The notes: generated from the sequence alone by a model not told the origin. Positions 29,201 through 38,719 are shown, counted from the stretch's first letter. The stretch is DNA of 53,065 bases from Paranoxybacillus vitaminiphilus (GCF_003259935.1 NZ_QLMH01000018.1:1-53065), one strand, 5' to 3'. A program made the numbers and translations.

Positions 29201-29791
29201 AAACAATTCGATTCGATAAGGAAGCTCGGCTGTCAGTGGGTATATATCGATAATCCCACCGCGAACACTGAATTCTCCCGGAGTTGAAACCATGGAGACG
29301 CGTTCATATCCCATTTTTACTAGTTGACTAATATATGCATCAACATCAATGCTTTCTTTTACTTTAAATAACAGCTGATTTTGTTGCCATAACGATTTTG
29401 GAGGTAATAATCTTCGCAATCCGGCAATTGGAGCGACAACAACCCCTTTTTTATTTTGACTCCAATGATTCATTACTTCAAGGCGCTGTCCTTTTAGCTC
29501 TGGGCTGGCGATAGCTAACTCCGCCGCGATAAGCTCGTTAACAGGATACAGGAACACCTCATCCATCCCTAAAAACTGTACAAGGTCGTCGTACACTTTT
29601 TGTGCTTGAAATAAGTTATGTGTCACAATTAACAGCGACTTTCCCGTCTCCTTATAAAGAGAAGCAAGAAAAACAGAACGTGCTGAACCGGATAATCCGG
29701 TAACAAGCTGTTCTTTCAGCCCCGCCTCTACTCCATCTATAATCGAGCGTACATCCTGATTTTCAATAAAATAATGATGTAAGGATAGCAC
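26255..29791 (-). CDS. mfd: Transcription-repair coupling factor Mfd
   Basis: Mfd displaces RNA polymerase stalled at DNA lesions and recruits UvrA. The 1178-residue protein has the UvrB-like N-terminal modules, the RNA polymerase-interacting domain (KIGDYVV-like segment LQVGDYVVHVNHGIGKYLGI), then the RecG-like translocase with Walker A GDVGYGKTEVA, DEEQ box, TLTATPIPRTLHMS and QLRGRVGRSNR, and a C-terminal TRCF domain. The start is a GTG preceded by GAGGAGGGG; a longer frame upstream lacks a ribosome-binding site. It follows fin. Confidence 0.97.
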   Translation of the reverse strand: MLSLHHYFIENQDVRSIIDGVEAGLKEQLVTGLSGSARSVFLASLYKETGKSLLIVTHNLFQAQKVYDDLVQFLGMDEVFLYPVNELIAAELAIASPELKGQRLEVMNHWSQNKKGVVVAPIAGLRRLLPPKSLWQQNQLLFKVKESIDVDAYISQLVKMGYERVSMVSTPGEFSVRGGIIDIYPLTAELPYRIELFDTEVESIRTFTIDDQRSREEINEVVIGPADEMLVYGEHLERGIEEIEKGLSASLKKIKDDKAKELLLEHISFELENLKNGQQIEQKYKYLALFYENPASLLDYMPENGLLLLDEISRVQEMAENLDKEEAEWYTSLLSEGKIIHDVPISHKYPDLFQKNKRPIVYLSLFLRHVPHTHPQNIVNISCKQMQNFHGQMHLLKAELERWKKAKYAVVFLAPNAERVKKLQSVLEDYEIDAIPLDDHVMLMHEKFQIIQGDLNTGFELPMQKLAVITEEELFKKRAKKPARKQKLSNAERIKSYSELQVGDYVVHVNHGIGKYLGIVTLEINGIHKDYIHIQYQGSDTLYVPVEQIDQVQKYVGSEGKEPKIYKLGGSEWKKVKKKVESSVQDIAEDLIKLYAEREASKGYAFSPDGEMQREFEAAFPYQETEDQLRSINEIKRDMESERPMDRLLCGDVGYGKTEVAIRAAFKAIMDGKQVAFLVPTTILAQQHYQTIRERFQGYPINIGLLSRFRTRKQQAETIKGLKDGTIDIVIGTHRLLSKDVSFKDLGLLIIDEEQRFGVTHKEKIKQMKTNIDVLTLTATPIPRTLHMSMIGVRDLSVIETPPENRFPVQTYVMEYSPELVREAIERELARDGQVFFLYNRTEDIDLKAEEISMLVPDARVTYAHGKMSENELESVMLSFLEGQYDVLVSTTIIETGVDIPNVNTLIVYDADRMGLSQLYQLRGRVGRSNRIAYAYFTYRKDKVLNEVAEKRLQAIKEFTELGSGFKIAMRDLSIRGAGNLLGAEQHGFIDSVGFDLYSQMLKEAIEKRKGIKQAEEKFEVEIDLEVDAYIPDAYISDGRLKIDMYKRFKAIDTMEDVEELQEEILDRFGEYPDEVAYLFQIAEIKVYAKQHRVESIKQNKQQIDILFNEAASKDVQIQRLAKLGDKYGHVYGFGMEGEKLKIVLYMKGLKPQEWLMILLETLKELSNAKKDEKSVTA

Positions 29792-29854
29792 GGTATCCCC
29801 TCCTCTCATTTCTATAAAATAAATGCAAAAATGCTTTGGTATAACCAAAGCGGA

Positions 29855-30085
29855 CTATTGTATAAATTTTTCATACAAATGATATTCCGGATTTCGTTCG
29901 AGCGCTTCTTGACAATCTTCGCAAATCGTTTTTATATGAATGTCTCCATTTGCAAGATATGAAATCATCTCCAGCCGTTCCTTATCAGTCAAATGATGGA
30001 AGCCAAGCTGTTCGCTATATAATGACATTCTATCAATTGTCCCTACTTTTGTTCCACAATGCCGACAATAATAATGCAATGCCAT
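29855..30085 (-). CDS. fin: Anti-sigma-F factor Fin
   Basis: Fin is a small forespore protein that inhibits sigma-F to promote the switch to sigma-G. The 76-residue product has two CxxC pairs, CRHCG near residue 8 and CEDC near residue 57, likely binding zinc, and the conserved [17 protein letters not shown] segment and [12 protein letters not shown] end. The start is the ATG of MALHYYC after GGAGG; an 11-codon extension in the longer frame is not conserved. It lies between pth and mfd, as B. subtilis yabK does. Confidence 0.95.
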   Translation of the reverse strand: MALHYYCRHCGTKVGTIDRMSLYSEQLGFHHLTDKERLEMISYLANGDIHIKTICEDCQEALERNPEYHLYEKFIQ

Positions 30086-30116
30086 TGAAAAACCTCCTAA
30101 TGGTCTTGTCATATAC

Positions 30117-30146
30117 ATTTTCGACCATTTAGAAGGGAAATATTCA
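30117..30146 (-). promoter_or_regulatory. Candidate sigma-F promoter of fin
   Basis: The minus strand has TGAATA (30141-30146), 15 nt, then GTCGAAAAT (30117-30125), near the sigma-F consensus GYATA-N15-GGHNANNHT but with mismatches in both elements. The start would be ~25 nt before the fin ATG. fin is a sigma-F gene in B. subtilis. Confidence 0.45.
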
Positions 30147-30159
30147 TAAAAAATTGCGG

Positions 30160-30717
30160 TTAATTAAACTCATTCATTACTTGTAAAAACGGAGTCGAGA
30201 GCCATTTCTTACAAGCTTCCGCTGATTTTAAAACAGCTTCATTAATAAACGGCTTTTCATCTTCAGTAAAACGCCCTAATACATAATCCGTTACTTTCAT
30301 TCCATTTTTGGGGCGGTCAATGCCGACACGAATTCGCTTGAATTCTTGCGTGCCTAAATGTTGGATTAGAGATTTAATACCGTTATGCCCACCTGCACTT
30401 CCTTTCGTACGCAAACGAATTTTTCCAGTAGGAAGATCTAGATCATCATAAATAACAATTAAATCCTCTACATCGATATGATAGTAGTCAATAAGAGGTC
30501 GGACACATTCCCCTGATAAATTCATATATGTTAAAGGTTTACATAATATTACTTTTTCTCCTGATATAATTCCCGTTCCAAAAACCCCATTAAATTTTGC
30601 TTTATCTAACGTAATATTTAACTGTTTTGCTAATTCATCAATGACCATAAAACCAACGTTATGCCTTGTATTTTCATATTGTTTTCCAGGATTACCCAAT
30701 CCAATAAATAACTTCAA
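30160..30717 (-). CDS. pth: Peptidyl-tRNA hydrolase
   Basis: Pth (SpoVC in B. subtilis) releases tRNA from prematurely dropped peptidyl-tRNA. The 185-residue protein has the [19 protein letters not shown] signature with the catalytic His, the [12 protein letters not shown] segment with Asn, and [17 protein letters not shown] start is inferred: it lies 8 nt after GGAG and matches the N terminus of homologues, whereas the frame extends six more codons. It is downstream of ctc, after a terminator. Confidence 0.96.
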   Translation of the reverse strand: MKLFIGLGNPGKQYENTRHNVGFMVIDELAKQLNITLDKAKFNGVFGTGIISGEKVILCKPLTYMNLSGECVRPLIDYYHIDVEDLIVIYDDLDLPTGKIRLRTKGSAGGHNGIKSLIQHLGTQEFKRIRVGIDRPKNGMKVTDYVLGRFTEDEKPFINEAVLKSAEACKKWLSTPFLQVMNEFN

Positions 30718-30865
30718 TGGTAGATCTCCTTCCAAAATTTTTTATCATTTGTATTTGTTGAAAAGTGAACAAAGGAAATTCACCAATAAATACCGTTTTC
30801 CCGTCACATAACATATTTCAAGTTCAAAAATGATTACTTCAATTCAACAATAAGCATTACAAATA

Positions 30866-30890
30866 AGACGTAACCGAAACGGCTACGTCT
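30866..30890 (-). terminator. Intrinsic terminator after ctc
   Basis: AGACGTAGCCG and CGGTTACGTCT pair around TTT, followed by TATTTGT on the minus strand, 7 nt after the ctc stop. The T-run is modest, so read-through into pth is plausible. Confidence 0.65.
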
Positions 30891-30897
30891 AGTCAAT

Positions 30898-31524
30898 TTA
30901 TTCTGGAGTTGTTTCGCGGCCTTCCATTGCTTCCGGTTGTCCAGGCTCTTGCTGTTCACCGCTATGAATTTCTTCTTCTTGTTTCGGCGGTAAAATAGAC
31001 GCTATCACTTCTGTCGGCTCATGATTAATCTCGTATTTATCATTAGTTTGAATATCTCCTACCGTAATCACTTGTCCAATCTCTAAGTTAGAAACATCTA
31101 CTTCGATAGAAGACGGTATATTAGCCGGTAATGCACGAATCGATAATTGATGCAGAGGCTGCTGCAACACCCCTCCATCTTTTACGCCCAGAGCCTCACC
31201 AACTAAATGAACATTGACGTTTACTTCCACTTCTGTTTTCATGTCAACAACATGGAAATCAACATGAATGATTTCATTGCGAAGCGGGTCTTTTTGAATA
31301 TCATGAAGCATAACAGAATGTTCTTCACCGTTTACTTCCATTGTAATAAGGCTGTTCCGCCCGTTCTCGCGAATGATCTTCATAAAATCAGCAGCATTAA
31401 CAAAAATGGCTTTACTTTTCATATTTTTTCCGTATAGTACAGCCGGAATATTGCCTTCTTCGCGAATTTTACGAACCGTAGAACGTTTTCCTTCTGCACG
31501 TTCTTGAGCTTGTAATAAAGCCAC
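30898..31524 (-). CDS. rplY: 50S ribosomal protein L25/general stress protein Ctc
   Basis: Ctc binds 5S rRNA in the large subunit and in B. subtilis is induced by stress through sigma-B. The 208-residue protein has an N-terminal L25 domain (about 1-92), a C-terminal TL5 beta domain (about 93-185, with [14 protein letters not shown]) and an acidic, disordered tail rich in Glu and Gln. The start is the GTG at the beginning of the ALLQAQER segment, 8 nt after GGAAGG; another GTG three codons upstream is too close. No clear sigma-B promoter was found in the short prs-ctc gap. Confidence 0.94.
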   Translation of the reverse strand: MALLQAQERAEGKRSTVRKIREEGNIPAVLYGKNMKSKAIFVNAADFMKIIRENGRNSLITMEVNGEEHSVMLHDIQKDPLRNEIIHVDFHVVDMKTEVEVNVNVHLVGEALGVKDGGVLQQPLHQLSIRALPANIPSSIEVDVSNLEIGQVITVGDIQTNDKYEINHEPTEVIASILPPKQEEEIHSGEQQEPGQPEAMEGRETTPE

Positions 31525-31598
31525 AAAATTCACCTTCCTGTTTTAGAATCTATGAATTAATTTTTCCTAAAACAGAAAGGACTAAACATCTTTTTCGA

Positions 31599-32549
31599 TT
31601 AATCAAATAACGCGCTAATGGATTGTTCCTCGTAAACGCGAATAATTGCTTCACCAATAAGCGGAGCGACAGACAATTGAACAATTTTATCAATTTTCTT
31701 ATCTTCAGGTAATGCGATTGTATTTGTAACAACAAGCTCTTTAATTTTTGAATTTTGAATGCGTTCAATTGCCGGCCCAGATAAGACGGGGTGCGTACAG
31801 CATGCATACACTTCAACGGCACCATTTTCAATGAGCGCATTAGCCGCAAGTGTAATCGTTCCTGCCGTGTCGATGATATCGTCAATTAAGATGGCTGTTT
31901 TTCCTTCTACTTGACCAACGATGTTCATTACTTCGGCCACATTCGGCTTCGGACGGCGTTTATCAATAATCGCAATTGGCGCTTTTAAACGATCTGCCAT
32001 TTTGCGTGCGCGTGTTACACCGCCGTGGTCAGGAGACACGATAACAATATCCTCAAGATTCTTGTTTTTAAAATAGTCCGCTAAAATTGGCACTCCCATT
32101 AAATGATCGATCGGAATATCGAAGAACCCTTGGATTTGCGGAGCGTGCAAATCAAGCATGATGACGCGGGAAGCTCCAGCTGTTTCTAAAAGGTTTGCCA
32201 CTAATTTCGCAGTAATCGGTTCACGAGAGCGCGCTTTACGGTCCTGACGGGCATATCCATAATAAGGAATAACAAGATTAATCGTTTTTGCGGAAGCGCG
32301 TTTTAACGCATCAATCATAATTAATAGTTCCATTAAATGCTCATTTACCGGTGCACTTGTGGATTGAATAACAAACACATCACCGCCGCGGATGCTTTCT
32401 TCAATGTTAATTTGAATTTCGCCATCGCTAAAGCGAGAAACGGAGCACTTTCCTAACTCGATGCCGATTACTTTTGCAATTTCCTGAGCTAACTGCATAT
32501 TGGAATTTAAAGCAAATAACTTTAAGTTAGAATCAAGATATTGAGACAT
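31599..32549 (-). CDS. prs: Ribose-phosphate pyrophosphokinase
   Basis: Prs makes PRPP from ribose 5-phosphate and ATP for nucleotide, His and Trp synthesis. The 316-residue protein has the ATP-binding [10 protein letters not shown] and [13 protein letters not shown] segments, the PRPP-synthetase signature around [14 protein letters not shown] and the ribose 5-phosphate loop [11 protein letters not shown] near residue 220. The ATG follows GGAGG. It forms the conserved glmU-prs pair, 12 bp downstream of glmU. Confidence 0.98.
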   Translation of the reverse strand: MSQYLDSNLKLFALNSNMQLAQEIAKVIGIELGKCSVSRFSDGEIQINIEESIRGGDVFVIQSTSAPVNEHLMELLIMIDALKRASAKTINLVIPYYGYARQDRKARSREPITAKLVANLLETAGASRVIMLDLHAPQIQGFFDIPIDHLMGVPILADYFKNKNLEDIVIVSPDHGGVTRARKMADRLKAPIAIIDKRRPKPNVAEVMNIVGQVEGKTAILIDDIIDTAGTITLAANALIENGAVEVYACCTHPVLSGPAIERIQNSKIKELVVTNTIALPEDKKIDKIVQLSVAPLIGEAIIRVYEEQSISALFD

Positions 32550-32561
32550 GGTAAACCTCCA

Positions 32562-33938
32562 TTAAGAATTTTTCTTCACATTCATACGTTCAACGTAATT
32601 TTCTTTGTTTACTTGACGCGCGCGGGCTATCGATAAAGCATTTCCCGGGACATCTTCTGTAATGGTAGAGCCAGCTGCAACATAAGCTCCTTTTCCAATT
32701 GTTACGGGGGCAATTAAGTTTGTATTGCAGCCAATAAACGCACCATCCTCAATTTTTGTTAAATGTTTATGTTTCCCGTCGTAATTAACGGTAATGGAAC
32801 CGCATCCTATATTAACATCCGCACCAACTTCGGCATCACCGATATAACTTAAATGAGAGGCTTTGCTCCCTTTTCCAAATGTTGATTTCTTCACCTCAAC
32901 AAAGTTGCCGATTCGAACATCGTCGCTAATCTTTGACAAAGGACGAATATGGGCAAAAGGACCGATTGTGACATCATTGCCAATTTCGCTATCATGAGCA
33001 ACGGAGTGGCGAATCGTTGTTCGATCTCCAATGACGCAATTTTTTATTTCTGAATTAGGCCCGATCACACAGTTTTCACCAATGACTGTTTTTCCTTCGA
33101 TGATCGTTCCTGGATAAATCACTGTATCTCGCCCGATTTCCACATCAGCTGAAATATACGTATGCTCAGGATCAATAATCGTCACGCCATTCATCATATG
33201 TGTACGGTTAATGCGCGCACGCATAATTTTTTCCGCCTGCGAAAGGGCAACGCGGTCATTCACACCTAATGTTTCTTCAAATACATCTGCTTGATAAGCA
33301 GAAATAATTTCTCCCTGCTTTTTCAAAATCTCGATCACATCCGGCAAATAGTATTCACCTTGTGCATTGTCGTTTGAGACTTTTGTAAGCGCTTGAAACA
33401 ATGACTTATTGTCAAAGCAATACGTCCCTGTATTAATTTCCTTCACTTTCCGTTCCTCTTCTGTCGCGTCTTTATGTTCGACGATTTTTTCAACATGTCC
33501 TTCATTATTGCGGATAATTCTTCCGTAACCTGTTGGGTCTTCGGCAATGGCTGTTAAAATAGTAGCTTTTGCATTTGTTTTTGAATGATGCTCTAAGAGC
33601 GCTTTCATTGTGTCTGCGGTAATTAGCGGAGTATCCCCGCAAATAATAAGAGTTACCCCTTCTTTATCTCCTAAATGAGACGTTGCTTGCATGACAGCAT
33701 GTGCTGTTCCAAGCTGCTCTTCTTGAAGGGCAAATTCACTTTTTCCACCAATTTGCGCTTTCACCTGTTCAGCACCAAATCCAACAATTGTTACAAGCTT
33801 TTCAAGATTTAGCTTTGATACTTGATCGACTACATGCTCAACCATTGGCTTGCCGCAAACAGGATGCAAAACTTTATACAGCTTTGATTTCATCCGTGTC
33901 CCCTGTCCCGCAGCCAATATTATTGCGTATCGTTTCAT
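32562..33938 (-). CDS. glmU: Bifunctional UDP-GlcNAc pyrophosphorylase/glucosamine-1-P N-acetyltransferase
   Basis: GlmU acetylates glucosamine-1-phosphate and then makes UDP-GlcNAc, the first peptidoglycan precursor. The 458-residue protein has an N-terminal nucleotidyltransferase domain ([19 protein letters not shown]) and a C-terminal left-handed beta-helix with hexapeptide repeats (about residue 250 onward). The acetyltransferase segment [20 protein letters not shown] is clear. The ATG follows GGAGG; ten upstream codons are excluded. In B. subtilis it is gcaD. Confidence 0.98.
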   Translation of the reverse strand: MKRYAIILAAGQGTRMKSKLYKVLHPVCGKPMVEHVVDQVSKLNLEKLVTIVGFGAEQVKAQIGGKSEFALQEEQLGTAHAVMQATSHLGDKEGVTLIICGDTPLITADTMKALLEHHSKTNAKATILTAIAEDPTGYGRIIRNNEGHVEKIVEHKDATEEERKVKEINTGTYCFDNKSLFQALTKVSNDNAQGEYYLPDVIEILKKQGEIISAYQADVFEETLGVNDRVALSQAEKIMRARINRTHMMNGVTIIDPEHTYISADVEIGRDTVIYPGTIIEGKTVIGENCVIGPNSEIKNCVIGDRTTIRHSVAHDSEIGNDVTIGPFAHIRPLSKISDDVRIGNFVEVKKSTFGKGSKASHLSYIGDAEVGADVNIGCGSITVNYDGKHKHLTKIEDGAFIGCNTNLIAPVTIGKGAYVAAGSTITEDVPGNALSIARARQVNKENYVERMNVKKNS

Positions 33939-34082
33939 AACAGGGCCTCCAATTACCTTTTTATCCATATTGAATATATCTCAATTACCTATTCATTTCA
34001 AGGAAACATTCAATTTTACCAAATATTTAGGACAATGTAGCTTATTTGTTAATGCAAAGCCGATTCTTGTCAAAAACAAAAA

Positions 34083-34115
34083 AGAGCCTGTCCACAATAT
34101 CAGAACAGGCCCTCT
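34083..34115 (-). terminator. Intrinsic terminator after spoVG
   Basis: In transcript sense, AGAGGGCCTGTTC pairs with GGACAGGCTCT and is followed by TTTTTTG. It lies ~20 nt after the spoVG stop and separates the sigma-H spoVG unit from glmU. Confidence 0.85.
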
Positions 34116-34135
34116 TTTTTTTAACATTTATTTTT

Positions 34136-34426
34136 TTATGAAGCACCAGCTTCTTCAAATTCTTCTTCAAGCTCACCTAAACGGTGATACTCTGCTAATA
34201 CGGCATCTTGAATTTTCCCGCGGGTTGTCGAGTTAATCGGATGCGCAATATCACGGAATTCCCCGTCAGGAGTACGCTTACTTGGCATAGCCACAAACAA
34301 GCCATTATTGCCTTCAATCACGCGGATATCATGAACAACAAATTCATTATCCAGCGTAATAGAAGCAATCGCTCTCATACGTCCTTCGGTATTCACGCGG
34401 CGTAATCTTACGTCGGTTACTTCCAT
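34136..34426 (-). CDS. spoVG: Stage V sporulation protein G
   Basis: SpoVG is a small DNA/RNA-binding regulator that affects asymmetric septation and, in other Firmicutes, virulence and capsule genes. The 96-residue protein has the family core [31 protein letters not shown] and [18 protein letters not shown], with an acidic C-terminal helix. The ATG of MEVTDVR follows AAGGTGGTGAG. A sigma-H promoter lies upstream. Its sequence is highly conserved and the length is normal. Confidence 0.97.
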   Translation of the reverse strand: MEVTDVRLRRVNTEGRMRAIASITLDNEFVVHDIRVIEGNNGLFVAMPSKRTPDGEFRDIAHPINSTTRGKIQDAVLAEYHRLGELEEEFEEAGAS

Positions 34427-34469
34427 TCTGCTCACCACCTTTTCCCTATATAAGAACTTAACTAAATTT

Positions 34470-34496
34470 ATTCCACATTTTTTCTTATTTTCCTTC
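34470..34496 (-). promoter_or_regulatory. Sigma-H promoter of spoVG
   Basis: The minus strand reads GAAGGAAAA (34488-34496), 11 nt, then GTGGAAT (34470-34476), matching the sigma-H consensus RnAGGAwWW-N11/12-RnnGAAT. spoVG is a classical sigma-H gene, repressed by AbrB; the A-rich DNA around it fits AbrB binding. Confidence 0.8.
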
Positions 34497-34556
34497 TTGT
34501 TTTTTTAAAATTTTTTTGAAAATTTTGTGAACAGATGGAAGTTTTCATGTTACTTG

Positions 34557-34934
34557 TTATTTTACAAGAGCAACCACTTCAATTTCGACAAGCGCATCTT
34601 TTGGCAGACGAGCTACTTCAACTAAAGAGCGTGCCGGTTTATGTTCTTTAAAATACTCTCCATACACTTCGTTAACGGCTGCGAAATCATCCATATTTTT
34701 AATAAATACAGTTGCTTTGACGACTGTGTCTAAAGACGCTCCAGCTGCTTCTAAAACAGCTTGTAAATTTTTAAACACTTGGTGAGTTTGCGCTTTTACA
34801 TCGCCTTGAACCATTTCTCCCTCAGGTGTTAACGCGATTTGTCCTGAACTATAGAACATGTTATTGACAATAATGCCTTGTGAATATGGACCAATTGCCT
34901 GCGGTGCTTTTTTTGTTTCTACTTTTCTCATCAT
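34557..34934 (-). CDS. ridA: RidA-family 2-iminobutanoate/2-iminopropanoate deaminase (YabJ)
   Basis: RidA hydrolyses reactive enamine/imine intermediates released by PLP enzymes. The protein (about 125 residues) shows the family core [19 protein letters not shown] and the C-terminal [21 protein letters not shown] with the key arginine. The ATG 8 nt after AAAGGAG was chosen; the next codon is also ATG. It forms a pair with purR, as in B. subtilis, where YabJ was first linked to purine regulation. Confidence 0.96.
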   Translation of the reverse strand: MMRKVETKKAPQAIGPYSQGIIVNNMFYSSGQIALTPEGEMVQGDVKAQTHQVFKNLQAVLEAAGASLDTVVKATVFIKNMDDFAAVNEVYGEYFKEHKPARSLVEVARLPKDALVEIEVVALVK

Positions 34935-34965
34935 TATCTGTTCTCCTTTCAATTCCTTTATACTG

Positions 34966-35790
34966 TTACTTGATAAATTTGAAATAATTTCCTTCCTTAA
35001 CGGTAATTTGTTTTTCTTTTACATCTACTGAAGATAATTTTACAAGAGAAATATACTCATCAACAAGCCGTTCTTCCGTTTCTTCAGATTCAACAAGCAC
35101 ACCAATCCCCATTACATTTGCATTAAATTCATCTAATAAGCTAATCATTCCGTTCACTGTTCCGCCCGCTTTCATAAAATCATCAATAATCAAGACATTT
35201 GACCCTTCTGCTAAGCTACGCTTCGCAAGAACCATCGTTTGAATCCGCTTCGATGAACCGGAAACATAATTAATGCTCACCATGGAACCTTCCGTTACTT
35301 TGTTGTCACGACGTACAATGACAACCGGAACATTTAAGAAATGAGCGACCGCATAAGCTAACGGTATTCCTTTCGTAGCGACTGTCATGACGACATCAAT
35401 TTTCCGATCAGAAAAAACGGATGCGTATAACCGTCCAATTTTATTGACAATCCGCGGATCACCAAGAATATCGTTCATATATAAATATCCACCCGGCAGT
35501 AATCGTTCAGGATTCGCCAGCATTTTACATAAATAATCAATCGTTTCCTTCGCCTCTTCATGAGAAATTTTAGGAATATATTGAACTCCCCCTGCAGCTC
35601 CCGGAAGAGTTTGCAACGTCCCGATTCCCTGCTGTTCAAATGTCTGTTTAACAATCGCTAAATCTTCACTAATGGATGATTTAGCGGATTGATAACGTTC
35701 AGCAAAAAAAGTGAGCGGCACTAATTGATGAGGATGTTCAAGGAGATAATGCGTCATATCAACTAAACGGCTGCTTCGCCTTAATTTCAT
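34966..35790 (-). CDS. purR: Purine operon repressor PurR
   Basis: PurR represses purine genes; PRPP relieves DNA binding. The 274-residue protein has an N-terminal winged helix ([16 protein letters not shown], about residues 5-70) and a C-terminal phosphoribosyltransferase-like domain with the PRPP loop [13 protein letters not shown] near residue 205, lacking catalytic activity in this family. The ATG follows GGAGG. It is cotranscribed with ridA by position (31 bp). Confidence 0.97.
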   Translation of the reverse strand: MKLRRSSRLVDMTHYLLEHPHQLVPLTFFAERYQSAKSSISEDLAIVKQTFEQQGIGTLQTLPGAAGGVQYIPKISHEEAKETIDYLCKMLANPERLLPGGYLYMNDILGDPRIVNKIGRLYASVFSDRKIDVVMTVATKGIPLAYAVAHFLNVPVVIVRRDNKVTEGSMVSINYVSGSSKRIQTMVLAKRSLAEGSNVLIIDDFMKAGGTVNGMISLLDEFNANVMGIGVLVESEETEERLVDEYISLVKLSSVDVKEKQITVKEGNYFKFIK

Positions 35791-35845
35791 AAAAAACCTC
35801 CTAAACCCGAATATTATAAGATAAATATAACATTAATGTACGGGT

Positions 35846-36715
35846 TTAATCAAGCGAATTCCGCTCTCCTAATAACCGCACCGCAAATACTTGGTCACAA
35901 AAACCGCGCAAACCATTGTAAATTCGCTGCAGTCGTGAATCATGCCGCACCAATCCAAAAACCGTTGGACCGCTCCCGCTCATCAATACGGCATCTGCTC
36001 CAAAGCGTTTCATTTGCTCTTTAATCTGAGCCACTTCCGGATGCATCTTCATTGTAACTTCCTCTAAAACATTTCCTACAAGAGAGCAAATTTTATTATA
36101 ATCTTGTTCCTTTATCGCTTTTACCATCGCATCAACGTCTGGATGAACGATAGAAGCTAAATTTAGATTACGATAAACTTCTGCAGTTGAAACACCGATG
36201 GTCGGCTTAGCAAGAATGACCCAACATGGCGGGGGGGCAGGAATATGCTCAATCTTTTCACCGCGCCCCGTTGCAATTGCCGTTCCTCCATATACACAAA
36301 ACGATACATCTGAGCCAATTTCCGCTCCAAGCTCTGCCAATTCATCAAGCGTCAAACCTAAATTCCAAAGTTTATTTAAACCTCTCAATGTCGCAGCTGC
36401 ATCGCTGCTTCCCCCCGCTAATCCCGCTGCCACTGGAATCGTTTTAATAATAGAAATAGCCACGCCATCACGAACATTGAATCGTTCTTTTAACAGCTTC
36501 GCTGCCTGATAAGCAAGATTCCGGTGATCATCAGGAACAAAACGATTATGAGACACAATTCGAATCGTGTCAGAAGGCAATGGGGTTAATTCAATTCGAT
36601 CAGCAAGATCAATCGTTGTCATAACCATTTTTACTTCATGATAACCATCAGGGCGTTTATGTAATACATCTAAAGATAAATTAATTTTTGCTGGAGCCTT
36701 TACTAACAATTTCAA
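35846..36715 (-). CDS. ispE: 4-diphosphocytidyl-2-C-methyl-D-erythritol kinase
   Basis: IspE phosphorylates CDP-ME in the non-mevalonate isoprenoid pathway. The GHMP kinase has [12 protein letters not shown] at the N terminus, the ATP loop [17 protein letters not shown] near residue 100 and the C-terminal [15 protein letters not shown] start is inferred because it gives 289 residues, the B. subtilis length, and aligns with its N terminus. The ribosome-binding site AGGTGG is close. A GTG three codons upstream overlaps that site. Confidence 0.95.
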   Translation of the reverse strand: MKLLVKAPAKINLSLDVLHKRPDGYHEVKMVMTTIDLADRIELTPLPSDTIRIVSHNRFVPDDHRNLAYQAAKLLKERFNVRDGVAISIIKTIPVAAGLAGGSSDAAATLRGLNKLWNLGLTLDELAELGAEIGSDVSFCVYGGTAIATGRGEKIEHIPAPPPCWVILAKPTIGVSTAEVYRNLNLASIVHPDVDAMVKAIKEQDYNKICSLVGNVLEEVTMKMHPEVAQIKEQMKRFGADAVLMSGSGPTVFGLVRHDSRLQRIYNGLRGFCDQVFAVRLLGERNSLD

Positions 36716-36852
36716 ACCTTCCACCTACTTTTACGACTTCAAACCTATACTAACATTTTAACATAAAAGTCATTCACAATTATCCTATATTTCGACACAT
36801 TATAATAAAGAAATTATACTAAAAAATCACATCGTTCAGCTATGTAAAAAAG

Positions 36853-36956
36853 CAGCTGTCTCATAAGGTTGACTTCCTCCAACCGTTTACAACTGTTTAT
36901 GGCTCTTTGTCCATAAACATTGTAATCGAGGAATCGAATCCTTGTTGAGACAGCTG
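36853..36956. repeat. Long palindromic hairpin after sspF, related to family A by its outer arms
   Basis: Outer arms CAGCTGTCTCA and TGAGACAGCTG and inner arms GTTTATGG (36895-36902) and CCATAAAC (36911-36918) enclose the loop CTCTTTGT. Between them TTTACAACT and ATTGTAAT also pair partly. The outer arms match those of copy A4 (GGCTGTCTCA/TGAGACAGCC), but the interior lacks the family A core. It starts about 30 nt after the sspF stop and may terminate the veg-sspF transcript. Confidence 0.7.
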
Positions 36957-36988
36957 TCTATCGCGGTCCATATGATTATGATATTGAG

Positions 36989-37168
36989 TTACCTCGTTCT
37001 TTCTGCTAAATGTTGCTCCGCCATTTGTATCGCTAATTTGACCATATTTCCTGCATCGCGTGCACGAATGGCTCCCCATCCTTCTTTTTGCACAACATCG
37101 TAAAATCCCAGCTCTTTAGCAAGTTCTTCTTTAAAGCGTTCTGACATAATGCCTCGACGTCTGCCCAA
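36989..37168 (-). CDS. sspF: Small alpha/beta-type acid-soluble spore protein SspF
   Basis: The 59-residue protein starts [17 protein letters not shown] and continues [22 protein letters not shown] in two parts, ending in [13 protein letters not shown], closely matching B. subtilis SspF. It resembles alpha/beta SASPs, which coat spore DNA. The start is a TTG that aligns with the conserved GRRRG N terminus and is preceded by AAAGGAG; an internal ATG seven codons later lacks such a site. It follows veg with ~100 bp between. Confidence 0.92.
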   Translation of the reverse strand: MGRRRGIMSERFKEELAKELGFYDVVQKEGWGAIRARDAGNMVKLAIQMAEQHLAERTR

Positions 37169-37272
37169 ACGCAAGCAACTCCTTTCAAAAACCGCGACAA
37201 TCTTATTATTGTAAGACAAGAGAAGATTTATGTTTCCAAAAAACAACAAAATAAAAAGCAGCAAACAAATGT

Positions 37273-37536
37273 CTACTGCCCGCTAATCGCCATATTGTCA
37301 TCATCTAAGAAGGTCAGCTGTACAGTCTCTGTAAGAACATCTGCATAGCTGTAAGACACACGTTCAAAAGCATTTTCCTCTTGATCAAGTTCAATAACGA
37401 ACACAGAAGGGTATGTTTCCGCTAAAATTCCGCATCGCTCAATCGTTTTTCTTCTTCCACCGTTCGCCTTCAATGTTAGTCGTCTGCCAACGTTTAAATC
37501 CAACGCTTTTTTAATGTCGGCCAGTGTTTTTGCCAT
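37273..37536 (-). CDS. veg: Veg protein, biofilm stimulator
   Basis: The 87-residue protein matches the Veg family ([45 protein letters not shown]). In B. subtilis Veg is very abundant and stimulates biofilm genes by interfering with SinR. The ATG follows GAGGTGG. It is served by a strong sigma-A promoter and a second possible one upstream. Confidence 0.96.
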   Translation of the reverse strand: MAKTLADIKKALDLNVGRRLTLKANGGRRKTIERCGILAETYPSVFVIELDQEENAFERVSYSYADVLTETVQLTFLDDDNMAISGQ

Positions 37537-37559
37537 TCCCTATCCACCTCACTGATATA

Positions 37560-37588
37560 AGTGTAACAAAAAATTTATCAAAAGTCAA
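37560..37588 (-). promoter_or_regulatory. Sigma-A promoter of veg
   Basis: TTGACT (37583-37588) and TACACT (37560-37565) are 17 nt apart, in very A/T-rich DNA. A second pair further upstream, TTGACA (37623-37628) and TAAAAT (37599-37604) with an 18-nt spacer, may be another start. Pveg is a classical strong promoter in B. subtilis. Confidence 0.75.
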
Positions 37589-37689
37589 AAAAATAAATAT
37601 TTTACCAACACAACATGATAAATGTCAATTATTATTTTTATCACTATAACGTATTATGTACATTAAATGTAAAATTATGTATAAATAAA

Positions 37690-37717
37690 CCGCCTAATGA
37701 AATTTTATCATTAGCGG
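37690..37717 (-). terminator. Intrinsic terminator after yabG
   Basis: CCGCTAATGA pairs with TCATTAGGCGG around TAAAATT, followed by TTTATTTAT on the minus strand, 5 nt after the yabG stop. Confidence 0.85.
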
Positions 37718-37721
37718 CCTC

Positions 37722-38606
37722 TTAGTCAAAATCAACGATTGTCCGAAAAGGCATACCTGTACGCAATACACCTTTTGTTTCCACACCACCGAGCCCTTTC
37801 TCTCCTGTAAGTGTATTTCTTAACACATCCCATACATTTACTCTTTCCATAAAGGGTGTAAAGCTAATTCTCGATACAAGATATACAGGGTCCAGTGCAT
37901 GAATATTGACCCGTGCTGGAGAACTGGCAAAGTTAGCACCGGCGCGAATTAACGACTCAAAATGAGATTGACATGCGCCGGCAAAAATGACGAGCTGGTC
38001 TAAGTGGGGAATTTTTTTTCTCGCCTCTCTGACCGTTTGCACAAAATATTTGGAATGACGATATGCTTTAATATCCGTCACTTTTCCTTTTGTCTTTGAA
38101 TAGGAATCATGGCCAGTAATGACTAGAATATCAGGACGAACTTGTTCAATCAAACTCCCGACTTTTTCTTGCATTTCCTTTTCATTACAATAAACTCCGT
38201 AAACAGGAACGCCAATTTTTTCGTATAAATCTAAACATTTTCGTAAATACAGGGGATCACCATCCAAGTGGAGGACACGCCCTGGAATTTGAAAAAAATT
38301 GTGTTCTGTTCTATATCCCCCTGTTGCATTGTACTCATTTTTTTGCCTTATTAAATTGTAATCCTGCCTTAACAGCTTATAGGATTGCTCAATTAATTCC
38401 TTTTCTTTTTTCTGGCGTTTTTGTTGTTCCCTTTCATCGATAATAACTAAATCAGCAAAAGGAGCATCGGCAATTAACCGTACATCCTCTCCATGGAGAA
38501 TCGCTTCTTTTTCTCCTCCATTTTTCTCCTTAATCTCAATAACACGAAATAATAAATCACACTCATATGATTTGCGCCCAACAATATCGCCAATCTTAAT
38601 ATCCAT
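37722..38606 (-). CDS. yabG: Sporulation-specific protease YabG
   Basis: YabG processes coat proteins late in sporulation, in B. subtilis under sigma-K. The 294-residue protein has an N-terminal SH3-like barrel (IKIGDIVGRKSYECDLLFRV), a middle charged helix, and a C-terminal domain with VITGHDSYSK and FAGACQSHFE, whose His and Cys may be the catalytic dyad of this peptidase family. The start is the ATG of MDIKIGD after GGAGTTG; 24 codons of upstream frame are not conserved. Confidence 0.93.
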   Translation of the reverse strand: MDIKIGDIVGRKSYECDLLFRVIEIKEKNGGEKEAILHGEDVRLIADAPFADLVIIDEREQQKRQKKEKELIEQSYKLLRQDYNLIRQKNEYNATGGYRTEHNFFQIPGRVLHLDGDPLYLRKCLDLYEKIGVPVYGVYCNEKEMQEKVGSLIEQVRPDILVITGHDSYSKTKGKVTDIKAYRHSKYFVQTVREARKKIPHLDQLVIFAGACQSHFESLIRAGANFASSPARVNIHALDPVYLVSRISFTPFMERVNVWDVLRNTLTGEKGLGGVETKGVLRTGMPFRTIVDFD

Positions 38607-38719
38607 AAAATCAACTCCAAGACTATAGCATTTGTTTATTATGTAAAATATGCATATATCCCGAATACGTGAAAACAATAATTATTTTAAACAAGAGCTT
38701 CGACTTAATATGAAAGCAA

